Shown here one piece after another: positions 17,411-30,600 of a stretch of DNA of 64,000 nucleotides. A program made the position numbers and the translations under genes. Positions within the stretch are counted from its first letter, which is position 1. Each line of letters opens with the position of its first letter. The DNA is from BOG-908 sp963751795. GTDB taxonomy: Bacteria > Pseudomonadota > Alphaproteobacteria > Acetobacterales > Acetobacteraceae. The stretch lies in assembly GCA_963751795.1 (NCBI GenBank), contig CAVVVI010000004.1, positions 1-64,000 of the forward strand. Reading direction: 5' to 3'. The notes below the pieces were generated by a model. It had not been told where the DNA came from. It did not search any database and saw only the letters and a list, made by a program, of their open reading frames with translations.

Positions 17411-17436
17411 GCAACTTCCGGCCGCCTCTCTCCGTT
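17411..17436 (+). promoter_or_regulatory. Possible EcfG-type (general stress response) promoter
   Basis: GCAAC at 17411-17415 and CGTT at 17433-17436 are separated by 17 bases. The alphaproteobacterial EcfG consensus is GGAAC, 16-17 bases, then CGTT, so there is one mismatch. It sits 36 bases upstream of the GTG start of the small exported protein at 17473, a sensible promoter distance. Single-site match; weak. Confidence 0.35.
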
Positions 17437-17472
17437 ACGTGGCCCTAACTGACACCCACGGGAGACACTATC

Positions 17473-17919
17473 GTGAAACGCATCTTACTCGGCGCGGCCG
17501 GCACCATCCTTTCGGCCAGCCTGGCTTTCGCGCAGACCTCGGGCACGTCGACCACCAGCGGCAGCATGGCCCCGCCGGCCGGCGGCAGCAGCATGGCCGC
17601 CCCGTCCAACGGCACCAGCATGGGCGCGCCGGCCACCGCCAACCCGATGGGCGCCAAGCACGACAGCGGCAAGCCCGCCGCCTCGGGCAACGACAACCAG
17701 GCCGTCGTCACCACCGGCACCAATGCCGATCAGCCGGCCAAGGGCGCCAACAGCTTCAGCAAGCGCCAGGCCGCCGGCCGCATCGCTAAGAAGGGCTACA
17801 CCCACGTCACCGGCCTCACCAAGGATGCCGACGGCGTCTGGCGCGGCACCGGCACCAAGGACGGCCAGCCCGTCCAGGTGTGGCTCGACTACAAGGGCAA
17901 TGTCGGCCAGCAATCCTGA
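17473..17919 (+). CDS. Small exported protein with C-terminal PepSY-like segment
   Basis: A 148-residue protein with a signal peptide (MKRILLGAAGTILSASLAFA). A low-complexity Ser/Gly/Ala/Met linker follows, for example GSMAPPAGGSSMAAPSNGTS. The folded C-terminus of about 50 residues reads FSKRQAAGRIAKKGYTHVTG then DADGVWRGTGTKDGQPVQVW, resembling a single PepSY-type beta-alpha unit. The start is GTG at 17473 with GGAG eight bases upstream. The possible EcfG promoter upstream and the stress-type gene downstream suggest expression under stress; this is inference. Confidence 0.7.
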   Translation: MKRILLGAAGTILSASLAFAQTSGTSTTSGSMAPPAGGSSMAAPSNGTSMGAPATANPMGAKHDSGKPAASGNDNQAVVTTGTNADQPAKGANSFSKRQAAGRIAKKGYTHVTGLTKDADGVWRGTGTKDGQPVQVWLDYKGNVGQQS

Positions 17920-18047
17920 AGGCAGCCGGGCCGCCCGCCTAGGGCGCCCAGGCGCGTGCGCCCGCCGGCCGCAGCCTCGCGCCGCGGCCGGCGCCATCCG
18001 CCAGCACAGCCACAGCCCATAGCCGAACCCAGAAGGACATCGACATC

Positions 18048-18677
18048 ATGGCCAACCGTACCCTCACGCGCCTGTTCGACAACCACGACGACGCCGTCGC
18101 CACCGTCCACGCCCTCGAAGCCGCCGGCTTCGGCCACGACCATGTCAGCATCGTCGCCAACAACGCCGACACCCGCTACAACACCGGCACCGACACCACC
18201 CACGTGGACGACGCCGGCGCAGCCGGCACCGGTGCCACCGCCGGCACCATCTTCGGCGGCGGCCTGGGCCTGCTCGCCGGCATCGGCTCGCTCGCCATCC
18301 CCGGCGTAGGTCCGGTCGTGGCCGCCGGCTGGCTGGTCGCAACCCTCACCGGCGCCGGCGTGGGCGCAGTGGTCGGCGGCGGTGCCGGCGGCCTGGTGGG
18401 CTCGCTCACCAACCACGGCGTCTCCGAAGACGATGCGCATGTCTATGCCGAAGGCGTCCGCCGCGGCGGCTCGCTCGTCACCGTGCAGGCCGACGAAGCA
18501 CGCGTGATCGAGGCCGAGCGCATCCTCAACAGCCGCACCTACGTGGACCCGACCGCCCGCCGCGCCGAATACCAGCAGACCGGCTGGCAGCGCTTCGACG
18601 ACGCCGCGGCCCCGCTGTCGGGCACCGGCACCACCGGCGTCACCGGCATCGACCGCACCCCGCGCTCGTCCATCTGA
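18048..18677 (+). CDS. General stress protein 17M-like (YflT-type) membrane protein
   Basis: A 209-residue protein. The N-terminal 45 residues (TLTRLFDNHDDAVATVHALE, AAGFGHDHVSIVANN) match the YflT-type domain of general stress proteins. The middle has two glycine-rich hydrophobic segments (GGGLGLLAGIGSLAIPGVGP and WLVATLTGAGVGAVVGGGAG) that could span or insert in the membrane. A second small alpha/beta part follows (VYAEGVRRGGSLVTVQAD), with a disordered tail. ATG 18048 has AAGGA ten bases upstream. It is followed by a strong terminator hairpin. A related domain appears in the YsnF gene at 34291. Confidence 0.72.
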   Translation: MANRTLTRLFDNHDDAVATVHALEAAGFGHDHVSIVANNADTRYNTGTDTTHVDDAGAAGTGATAGTIFGGGLGLLAGIGSLAIPGVGPVVAAGWLVATLTGAGVGAVVGGGAGGLVGSLTNHGVSEDDAHVYAEGVRRGGSLVTVQADEARVIEAERILNSRTYVDPTARRAEYQQTGWQRFDDAAAPLSGTGTTGVTGIDRTPRSSI

Positions 18678-18686
18678 ACCGGCCAC

Positions 18687-18710
18687 GCCCGGCGGCACAC
18701 GCCGCCGGGC
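18687..18710 (+). terminator. Terminator hairpin after the stress-protein gene
   Basis: GCCCGGCGGC, loop ACAC, GCCGCCGGGC: a perfect 10-base stem with a 4-base loop, starting nine bases after the stop at 18677 and followed by CCCCTTCC. It separates the stress gene from tRNA-Arg. Confidence 0.75.
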
Positions 18711-18753
18711 CCCTTCCGCCACGGTGGTTTTGCCACTACAAGCGCCGCCAGAC

Positions 18754-18830
<77 letters not shown>

Positions 18831-18900
18831 ACCGCCGCAAGCAGCCGGCACCCCCGCCTTGCAGTACCCAGCCTTGCACTCCCCAGTGCACTGCCCAGTC

Positions 18901-20193
18901 TTGCATCGCCAAGCCTCGCACCGCCCCCGGAGCCACGCCCTGAAGGCCGCCCGCGCCACCCTCCGCGCCACCGCCGCCGGCAGCCTGCTGCTGCACGCCG
19001 CCTACGCCCGGCCCGCCGCCGAACCGGCCACAATCAGCTTCCACCAGGCCGTGGCCGATGCCTGGGCGCTGCTGCCCGCGCGCGCGAACCTCGCCGCGCG
19101 CCAGGCCGTCGCCGCCGCCCGCAACCGCACCGGCGCCGCCCTGCTGCCCGATGCCCCCGCTCTGGCCGGCAGCTTCGTCAACGACCGTATCGCCGGCAGC
19201 AACAACGGCTACATCACCTCGCAGGTCGAACTGAGCACGCCCGTCTGGCTGCCCGGCGAAGGCTCGGCCATTCAGGCCGCCGCCCGGGCCGAGGGCACGG
19301 CCGCTGGTGCCGCTACCGAGGCCGCGCATCTCGATTTGGCCGCCGAACTGCTCGCCCGCGCCCGGCGCGCGGAGCTGGCCGCCAACGCGCGCGATGTCGC
19401 CGCCGGCCGCCTCGCCACCGCCCGCGCTCTGGCCGCCAGCCTCGCCCGCCAGCTCCGCGTGGGCGAGGCCGCCGAGGCCGATTCGCTTGCCGCCGACGCG
19501 GATGCCGCCTCGGCCGAGACCGCGCTCAGCACCGCCGAGACCGAACTGGCCGGCGCCACCGCCGCCCTCGCGGCGCTCACCGGCAGCGAACAGCCGGTCG
19601 CGCTCGCCACCCCCGGCCCCGCCGCCCTCACTTCCGCCCTGGCCGACCAGCCCGGCGACGCGCTCGCCCGCCACCCCCGCATCCGCGCCGCCGAACGCGC
19701 CGTCGCCGCCGCGCAGGAAAACGCCCGCCTGGTCCGCATCCAGGACCGCGACGACCCGCAGCTCGGCGTCCAGGGCATCAACGAAAAGCAGCCCGGCACG
19801 CGGTGGGATACGCGCTTCGGCGTCACCCTGCGCTTCTCGTTCGCCACCGAAGCCCGCAACGGCCCCCGCCGCGCCGAAGCCGACCAGGCCACCACCCAGG
19901 CCATGGTGCAGCTCGCGGTGGCCCGGCGCGAGGTCGAGCTGGGCGTCCGGCAGGCCGCCGCCCTGCGCGCCGGCACCGAACGCGGCGCCGCGGCCGCCGC
20001 GCGCGCGGCGGCCGCCCTGGCCCGCCGCCGCGGCCAGATCGAGCGTGCCTGGCGCCTGGGCGAAATGCCGCTGATCGAACTCGTCCGCGCCGACGCCGCT
20101 GCCGCCGATGCCGACCTCGCCGCCCGCAAGGCCGCCACCGAACGCGACTCCGCCCGCCTCGCCCTCATCCTGGCTCAGGGCGTGCTGCCATGA
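18901..20193 (+). CDS. TolC-family outer membrane efflux protein
   Basis: Outer membrane channel of a tripartite efflux pump, about 400 mature residues. An N-terminal signal region (ATAAGSLLLHAAYA) precedes two long Ala-rich coiled-coil repeats typical of OEP/TolC, with VELSTPVWLPGEGSAIQAAA and FGVTLRFSFATEARNGPRRA marking the two beta-strand pairs. The start is uncertain: TTG 18901 is used here, GTG 18886 is possible, and a CTG at 18940 with GGAG seven bases upstream would give a textbook signal peptide starting KAARATLRA. The stop overlaps the adaptor gene start (ATGA), so the three pump genes form an operon. Confidence 0.85.
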   Translation: MHRQASHRPRSHALKAARATLRATAAGSLLLHAAYARPAAEPATISFHQAVADAWALLPARANLAARQAVAAARNRTGAALLPDAPALAGSFVNDRIAGSNNGYITSQVELSTPVWLPGEGSAIQAAARAEGTAAGAATEAAHLDLAAELLARARRAELAANARDVAAGRLATARALAASLARQLRVGEAAEADSLAADADAASAETALSTAETELAGATAALAALTGSEQPVALATPGPAALTSALADQPGDALARHPRIRAAERAVAAAQENARLVRIQDRDDPQLGVQGINEKQPGTRWDTRFGVTLRFSFATEARNGPRRAEADQATTQAMVQLAVARREVELGVRQAAALRAGTERGAAAAARAAAALARRRGQIERAWRLGEMPLIELVRADAAAADADLAARKAATERDSARLALILAQGVLP

Positions 20194-21335
20194 TCCGCAC
20201 CGCCGGCCTCGCCCTGCTCGGCCTGCTCGCCGCCGCGCCCGCCATCGCGGCCGATCCGCCCGGCCTCGTGCACATGGAGCCGGCGCAGCAGCGCACCGTC
20301 GGCCTCAAGCTCGCCGCCGTCACCCGGCGCGAGATCACCGAGCCGGTCCGCGTCGCCGGCACCGTGGCCTTCGATCAGGGCCACGTCGCCGTGCTCCGCC
20401 CCTTCGCCCAGGGCCGCGTCGTCCGCCTGCTCGCCCAGCCCGGCGACCCGGTGCGCGCCGGCCAGCCGCTCGCCACGCTCTACATGCCCGCTCTCGCCGA
20501 CAGCCAGGCCAGCCTGGCCGCCGCCCGCGCCGCCGTGGGCCAGGCCCAGGCCGATCTCGCCGTCGCCCGCGATGCGCTGCGCCGCGGCGAGATCCTCGCC
20601 GCCGATGGCGCGCTCTCCCGCGCCGAAGCCGAACGCCGCCGCCTCGCCGTCGCCCAGGCGCAGGCCGGCCTGCTCACCCAGCGCGCCCGCGCCGCCGCCC
20701 TGGAAGGTGAAATCCGCCGCGAAGGCGCCGGCCCCGCCCCCGGCATGGCCACGCTCGCCGCCCCCATCGACGGCGTGGTCGTCAGCGTCGGCATCACGCC
20801 CGGCGAGCTGGTCGACGTCGCCGGCGACGCCTTCACCGTGGCCGACCTTTCCGTGGTCCTGGTGCTGGCGCAAATCCCCGAAGCCAGCGTCCACCTCCTC
20901 GCCGTCGGCAACCCCGCCCGTGTCACCCTGCCGGCCGAATCCCAGGGCAGCGGCCGCGCCTGGGCCGGCACCGTCGCCGCCCTCGGCGCGGCACTGGATA
21001 CCAACGCGCGCACGCTGCCCGCCCGTATCCGCCTGCCCAACCCGGACGCGGCCCTGCGCGCCGGCATGCAGGTCGAAGTCACCCTCACCAGCGACCGCGG
21101 CCGCAGCGGCCTCGTCGTCCCCGCCGCCGCCATCCAGCTCGTCGGCAACCGCCGCGTCGCCTTCACCAGCGCCGGTGATGGGCGCTATCAGAGTCACGAT
21201 CTGCGCATCGGCGTCGAACGCCCCGATTGGGCCGAAGTGCAATCCGGCCTGTCCCTCGGCGACCAGGTCGTCACCCAGGGCAGCTTCGCACTCAAGGCGC
21301 TGCTGCAGAAATCCTTGCTCGACGGCGCCGGATGA
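20190..21335 (+). CDS. RND efflux periplasmic adaptor (HlyD/CusB type)
   Basis: A 381-residue membrane fusion protein with a signal peptide (MIRTAGLALLGLLAAAPAIA). The order is an initial barrel strand, a lipoyl half-motif (AVLRPFAQGRVVRLLAQPGD, PVRAGQPLATLYMP), an alpha-hairpin of Ala/Gln/Arg-rich helices, and the second lipoyl half (APIDGVVVSVGITPGELVD). A beta-barrel (VLVLAQIPEASVHLLAVGNP) and a membrane-proximal domain (AGMQVEVTL, VVPAAAIQLVGNRRVAF) follow. The YMP-adjacent layout is CusB-like. No His/Met-rich metal-binding N-terminus is present. It bridges the TolC protein and the RND pump. Confidence 0.88.
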   Translation: MIRTAGLALLGLLAAAPAIAADPPGLVHMEPAQQRTVGLKLAAVTRREITEPVRVAGTVAFDQGHVAVLRPFAQGRVVRLLAQPGDPVRAGQPLATLYMPALADSQASLAAARAAVGQAQADLAVARDALRRGEILAADGALSRAEAERRRLAVAQAQAGLLTQRARAAALEGEIRREGAGPAPGMATLAAPIDGVVVSVGITPGELVDVAGDAFTVADLSVVLVLAQIPEASVHLLAVGNPARVTLPAESQGSGRAWAGTVAALGAALDTNARTLPARIRLPNPDAALRAGMQVEVTLTSDRGRSGLVVPAAAIQLVGNRRVAFTSAGDGRYQSHDLRIGVERPDWAEVQSGLSLGDQVVTQGSFALKALLQKSLLDGAG

Positions 21336-21372
21336 CCGGCCACACCCAAGCCGCCGCGCCCCCACAAGCCGC

Positions 21373-24450
<3,078 letters not shown>

Positions 24451-24615
24451 ACCCCGCTTACGCCGTGCCGGCCGGGCAGGGCAGGGGGCGTGCCGCAGCG
24501 CAGCACCAATGCCCGCCTCGCCCCGCATCCACATGCCGCCGCGTGCACGATCAGGGGTGGACACCGCCCCCCCACATCGCCAACAAGTCCTTTTGCGGAA
24601 AAATCCACGCCCCTC

Positions 24616-27600
24616 ATGCCGCCTTTGAACAGCCAGACGCGGGCCGGCGCCTCCGTCGCCATCGTCGGAGCCGCCTGCCGGCTGCCCGGTGCTGCCGATG
24701 CCGCCGCGTTCTGGCGCCTGCTGCAGGATGGCGCGTGCGCGGTAGGCCCCGTGCCGCCCGGCCGCTTCCACCCGGACCGCTACCTCCACCCCGGCCGCAC
24801 CGAACCCGGCTTCAGCTACTCGTTCGATGGCGGCTACATCGCCGATCCGCTGGGCTTCGACCCCGCGGTGTTCGGCATCTCCCCCCGCGAAGCCGCCGAG
24901 ATGGACCCCCAGCAGCGCCTGCTGCTCGAAGCGGTCTGGAGCGCGCTGGAAGATGCCGGCCTGCCGCCCAGCCGCCTCGCCGGCACCCAGGCCGGCGTCT
25001 ATGTCGGCGCCTCGGGCCTCGATTACGGCAACAACCAGGTGGGCGACCTCGCCGCCATCGGCAGCCATTTCATGACCGGCAACACGCTGTCGGTGCTGGC
25101 CAACCGTATCTCCTATATCTTCGATCTGCGGGGCCCCAGCTTCACGGTCGATACCGCCTGCTCCTCCTCGCTGGTGGCCTTCGCCCAGGCCCAGGCCGCC
25201 ATCGCTGCCGGCCAGATCGACACGGCCATCGTCGCCGGCGTCAACCTGCTGCTCTCGCCCTTCCCCTTCATCGGCTTCTCGCGCGCCGCCATGCTCTCGC
25301 CCACCGGCCTCTGCCGCCCGTTCTCGGCCGAGGCGGATGGCTACGTGCGCGGCGAAGGCGTCGTCGCCATCGTCCTCACCCGCCTCGACCGCGCGCGCGC
25401 CCACGGACTGCCCATCCGCGCCGTCGGCCTGGCCTCCGCCGTCAATTCGGACGGCCGCACCAACGGCATCGCGCTGCCCGCCACCGAAGGCCAGCAGGGC
25501 CTCCTCAATACGCTCTACGACGAGGCCGAGCTCCACCCCGATCGCCTCGCCTTCATCGAAGCCCACGGCACCGGCACCCGCGTCGGCGACCCGGCCGAAG
25601 CCGCCGCCATCGGCAACGCGCTGGGCCTGCGCCGCACGGCCCCGCTGCCCATCGGCTCGGTCAAATCCAACATCGGCCACCTCGAGCCTGCCTCCGGCCT
25701 CGCCGGCCTGCTCAAGGCCGTCCTCGCCCTCGAACACCGCACCCTGCCGGCCTCGCTGCACCTCGGCGCCATCAACCCGGCCATCGACTTCGCGGCCCTC
25801 AACCTCGCCCCGGCAACCGCACCCATCGCCCTCCCGGCCACCGGCACCTGGCTCGCCGGCATCTCCTCGTTCGGCTTCGGCGGCACCAACGCCCACGTCG
25901 TCATCCGCCAGCCGGAGCCCGCCGAACAGCCCGCCGACGCGCCTACGCCCGATGCACCGCTGCTGATCCTCTCCGCCCACTCCCGCCAGGCCTTGCGCGA
26001 GACCAGCCTGGCCTGCGCCGCGCTCATCGAAGGCGGCACCCCGCCGGCCCAGCTCGCCACCGCGCTCGCCTGGGAACGCGATCTGGCCAGCCACCGCCTG
26101 GCCCTGCCATCGGCCGCCGCCACGCCCGCTTCACTGCGCGCCTATGCCGAAGCCGGCGCGCTGCAGGCGGGCGCCGAAGGCATCGCCCCCTCGCAGCCAC
26201 CCCGCATCGCTTTCGTCTATTCCGGCAACGGCAGCCAGTGGATCGGCATGGGCCGCGCCGCCCACGCCGCCAACCCGGCCTTCCGCGCCCGCTTCGCCCA
26301 GGTCGATGCCAGCTTCGCCCGCACCGCCTCCTGGTCGCTCACCCAGGCGCTGCACGATCCCGATCTCGCCGGCTCGCTGCGCCAGGCCGAACTGATCCAG
26401 CCGCTGCTCTTCGCCGTCCAGGCGGCGCTCACCGCCGGCCTCGCCGCCGCCGGCCTGCGTCCCGATGCCGTGCTCGGCCACAGCCTGGGCGAGATCGCCG
26501 CCGCCGAAGCCAGCGGCGCCATCAGCCTCGACGAAGCCGTCCACATCGTTTTTCACCGCAGCGCCCAGCAGGAAGCCGCCTTCGGCCTCGGCGGCATGGC
26601 GGTCGCCAATATCGGCCGCGACGCGGCGCTGGCCCTGTTCGCCGAAGCCGGCCTGCACGGGCTGGAAATCGCCGCCATCAACAGCCCCGGCGCGGTCAGC
26701 ATCTCCGGCCCCATGCCGGCGATCACCGATTTCGCCAAGCTGGCCCGCAAGCGCCGCATCGCCGCCCGCGTGCTCGATCTGCCCTATCCCTTCCACTGCA
26801 GCCTGCTCGACGGCCTACGCGACCCCGTGCTGGCCGCCTTCGGCCATATCGACGCCCAGCCCGGCCACACGCCGTTCATCTCCACCGTCACCGGCACGGC
26901 GCTGCCCGGCCAGGCGCTCGATGCCGGCTACTGGTGGCGCAACGTGCGCCAGCCGGTGCTGTTCAGCGCCGCCATCGAAGCCGCCGCCCGCGCCGGCGCC
27001 ACCGTCTTCCTCGAAATCGGCCCCCGCCCGATCCTCGCCAGCAGCATCGCCGACACGCTGCGCGAAGCCGGGCTGGACGGCACCGCCATCGCCAGCCTGG
27101 TCGAAAAACCCGCCCCCGGCGACCCGCTGCTCGCCGTGCTGGCCCGCGCCGCCGTCCTCGGCGCCCCCGTTGCACCGCGCCCTGCCGCCGCCCCGCAGCC
27201 CCGCCTGGCCCTGCCGCCCATCGCCTGGCAGCGCAAGCCCTACAGCCAGGCCCGCACGCCCGAAGCGATGGACCTGCTGGGCGAACAGCCGCGCCATCCG
27301 CTGATCGGCGCCCGGCTGCGCGCCGGCAGCCCGGAATGGCGCACCCTGATCGACGCCGCGCTGCTGCCCTACCTCGCCGACCACCGCATCGACGGCGAGC
27401 CGGTGCTCCCCGCCGCCGCCCTGGCCGAGATGGCGCTCGCCGCTGCCCGCGCCACGCTGCCCGCCGGCCCGATCGGGCTGGAGGATTTCGACCTGCTCGC
27501 CTGGCTGCCGCTGCCGGCCGGCCAGATGCGCGAAATCTCCGTCCTGCTGCACGATTCCGCCGCCGTCGAAATCCGCAGCCGCCCCCGCCTGGCCGGCGGC

Positions 27601-30600
27601 GACTGGGTGCTGCACGCGCGCGGCCGCATCGTAGCCGTGGCCTCCCCGCCACCCGCCACCATCGCCGCCGCGCCCCAGCCCCACCCGATCGTGCCCGCGG
27701 CCATCTACGCCAAGGCCGAAGCCGCCGGCGTCACCTACGGCCCGGCCTTCCGCCGCGTGCTGGGCGGCAGCCGCAGCGCCACGATCATCGACGTGGCCCT
27801 GGCCCCGCCCGACCCCGCCCCGCCCGGCCCCGCCATCCTGCCCTACGTCATGCACCCGGTGGCGCTCGACGCCGCCTTCCACGCGATGTTCGACGATCTC
27901 AAGCCCCGCCCCGGCGAGCGCTACGCCTACCTGCCGGTCCGCTTCGCCGCGCTCCGCATCGAGTGCCACGGCGCCATCCCCGCCCGCGCCCACCTCACCG
28001 TCACCCGCGAGACCGCCCGCTCGCTCTCCATCGACCTCGCCCTCTACGATGCCACCGGCGCCTTCATCGCCGGCCTCGATGGCGGCCTGTTCACCGCCGT
28101 GGTGCTGGAACGCCACGAGCCCGAAGCCCTGTTCTACGCCCAGAACACCCTGCGCCTGACCCGGCAGGACGCAGGCGCCGGCACCCGCGCCGCCGCCCTG
28201 GCCGCCCTCGGCCCGCCGGGCACGGCCCAAGCCGCCGAATCCTGGCTCTACCTCGGCGCCTTCGCCCGCGCGCTGGCCTTCCGCAGCCTGCAGGATCTGG
28301 CCGGCGGCGACGCCCTGCTGCCCGCCAGCCTGGCGCAGGCCGCCGGCCCGCTGGCGCCGGCCCTGCTGGGCCACCTGCAACGCGCCGGCCTGGCCACGCA
28401 CACCCCGTCCGGCTGGGCGCTCGCTGCCGAGACCGGCCTGCCGGAACCCGCCGCCATCCTCTCCACCTTCGCCGCCGAACACCCCGCCGCCACGCCGGAA
28501 ATCGTGCTCGCCGCCCAGGCGCTCGACGGCCTCGGCCACGCGCTGCGCACCGTCACGCCCCTGGCGCTGCGCCCGGCCACGCTGGAACAGTTCGAAGCCT
28601 CCAGCCTCTTGCTCGCCCCCCTGCTCGAAGCCGCCGTCACCCTCTGCACCGCGCTGGCCGCCCGCGTAGCCCCCGAACCCCTGCGCGTGCTGGTGGCCGA
28701 GCCGTCCTGTGCGGCCATCCTGCGCGCGCTCGCCCCGCTCACCGCCGCCGGCCGGCTCGCCGTCACCATCATCGGCGTCGATCCCCGCCGCCTCGCCATC
28801 ACCGCCGCCCGCCAGGGCGAAGCGCCCGGCATCACCTACCTCGCCGCCGAACCCGGCGCCCTGCCGTTCGGCGAGCCGGCCTGCGACCTGGCGCTGGCGC
28901 TGGCCTTCGGCCCGCTCTTCGGCGGCGAGCCGGCGCTCGGCCGCGCCATCGCCCGCCGCCTCGCCCCGCAGGCCCAGCTCTGCATCCTGCAACCGCCCGA
29001 CAACGCCGCCTTCGACTGCCTGCTCGGCACCGATCCCGACTGGTTCGCCCACGCGCCCGACCCGCTGCATCCCGCCGGCCGCATCGCCGCCGCCCAGGAT
29101 GGCGGCCGCGCCGCGCTCGCCGCCGGCTTCACCGACATCCACCCCCACGCGCTCGGCGACGCCACCGGCACCCTGCTGCTGGCCACGCCGCTCCCGGCCG
29201 CCGCGCCCCGCCCTGCCGGCGGCTTCGCCCGTCCTCGCCTTGCAGCCCTGGCCGCATCTCGCCCAGGCCCTGGCCGCCCAATCCCGCACGCTCGCCCTCA
29301 CCACCCCGGCCGAGCTGGCCGCCACCCTGCCGCCGCACGGCCCCGAAGCCGCCACCATCATCCTGCGCGCGCCGGCCACGCCGGAGGCTCCGCTCGACGC
29401 CACGCTCACCCACATCGCCGCCACCCTGGCCGCACTGGCCGCCACACCCTGCCGCCTGTGGATCGTCGTGCGCGGCCTGCGCAGCGCGCCCATCGACCCG
29501 CAAGCCGAAGCCGTCTGGAGCTTCGCCCGCGTCGCCATCAACGAATACCCGGGCCTCGACCTCCGCCTGCTCGACCTCGCCCCCGACCTCCCCGAAGCCG
29601 AAGCCGCCGCCCGTCTCGCCGCCCTGATCGCCGACCCCGGCCCGGATACCGAATTGCTGGCCGACGCCACCGGCACCGCCGCCCTGCGCATGCACCCCGC
29701 GACGCTGCCCGACGCCACCCCGCCCGACGCCGCGCTGCGCCTGCACGTCACCGGCCAGGGCCCGTCGGCCCGCTTCGACTGGCGCCCAGCCCCCCGCCGC
29801 GCCCCCGGCCCCGGCGAGATCGAAATCGCCATCGCCGCCTGCGGCCTCAATTTCCGCGACGTCATGCTGGCCAGCGGCCTGCTGGACGACGACGTGCTCG
29901 ATACCGGCCTGGCCGGCGCCACCTTCGGCTTCGAATGCGCCGGCACCGTGCTGCAAGCCGGGCAGGGGGTCACCGCGCTGCAACCCGGCGACGCGGTCAT
30001 GGGCTTCGGCCGCGGCTTCGCCACCCACGCCACCGCCGATGCCCGGGTCTTCACGCGCGCGCCGGAAGGCGCCGCGGCTACCGCTTCGGCCACCATCCCG
30101 GTCGCCTTCCTCACCGCCTGGTACGGCCTGGTCCACATGGCCCAGCTCCAGCCCGGCGAATGGGTGCTCATCCACGGTGCCGCCGGCGGCGTCGGCCTGG
30201 CCGCCATCCAGATCGCCCGCCTGCGCGGCGCCCGCATCGCGGCTACCGTCAGCACGCCGGAAAAACGCGCTCTGGTCGCCGCCGCCGGCGCCGAACGCAT
30301 CTACAACTCCCGCAGCACCGCGTTCGCCGATGCCATTCGTGCGGAGATCGGCGGCGTGGACGTGGTGCTGAACTCGCTGGCCGGCGACGCCATGCAGGCC
30401 AGCCTGAAATGCCTCAACCCGTTCGGCCGCTTCATCGAACTCGGCAAGCGCGACTACGTGCTCAACACCACGCTCGGCCTGCGCCCGTTCCGCCGCAACC
30501 TCAGCTATTTCGGCGTCGATCTCGACCAGCTGCTCGCCGCCAACCTGCCGCTCGCCGCCCGCCTGATGGCCGAGCTGGCCACGCACTTTACCACCGGCGC

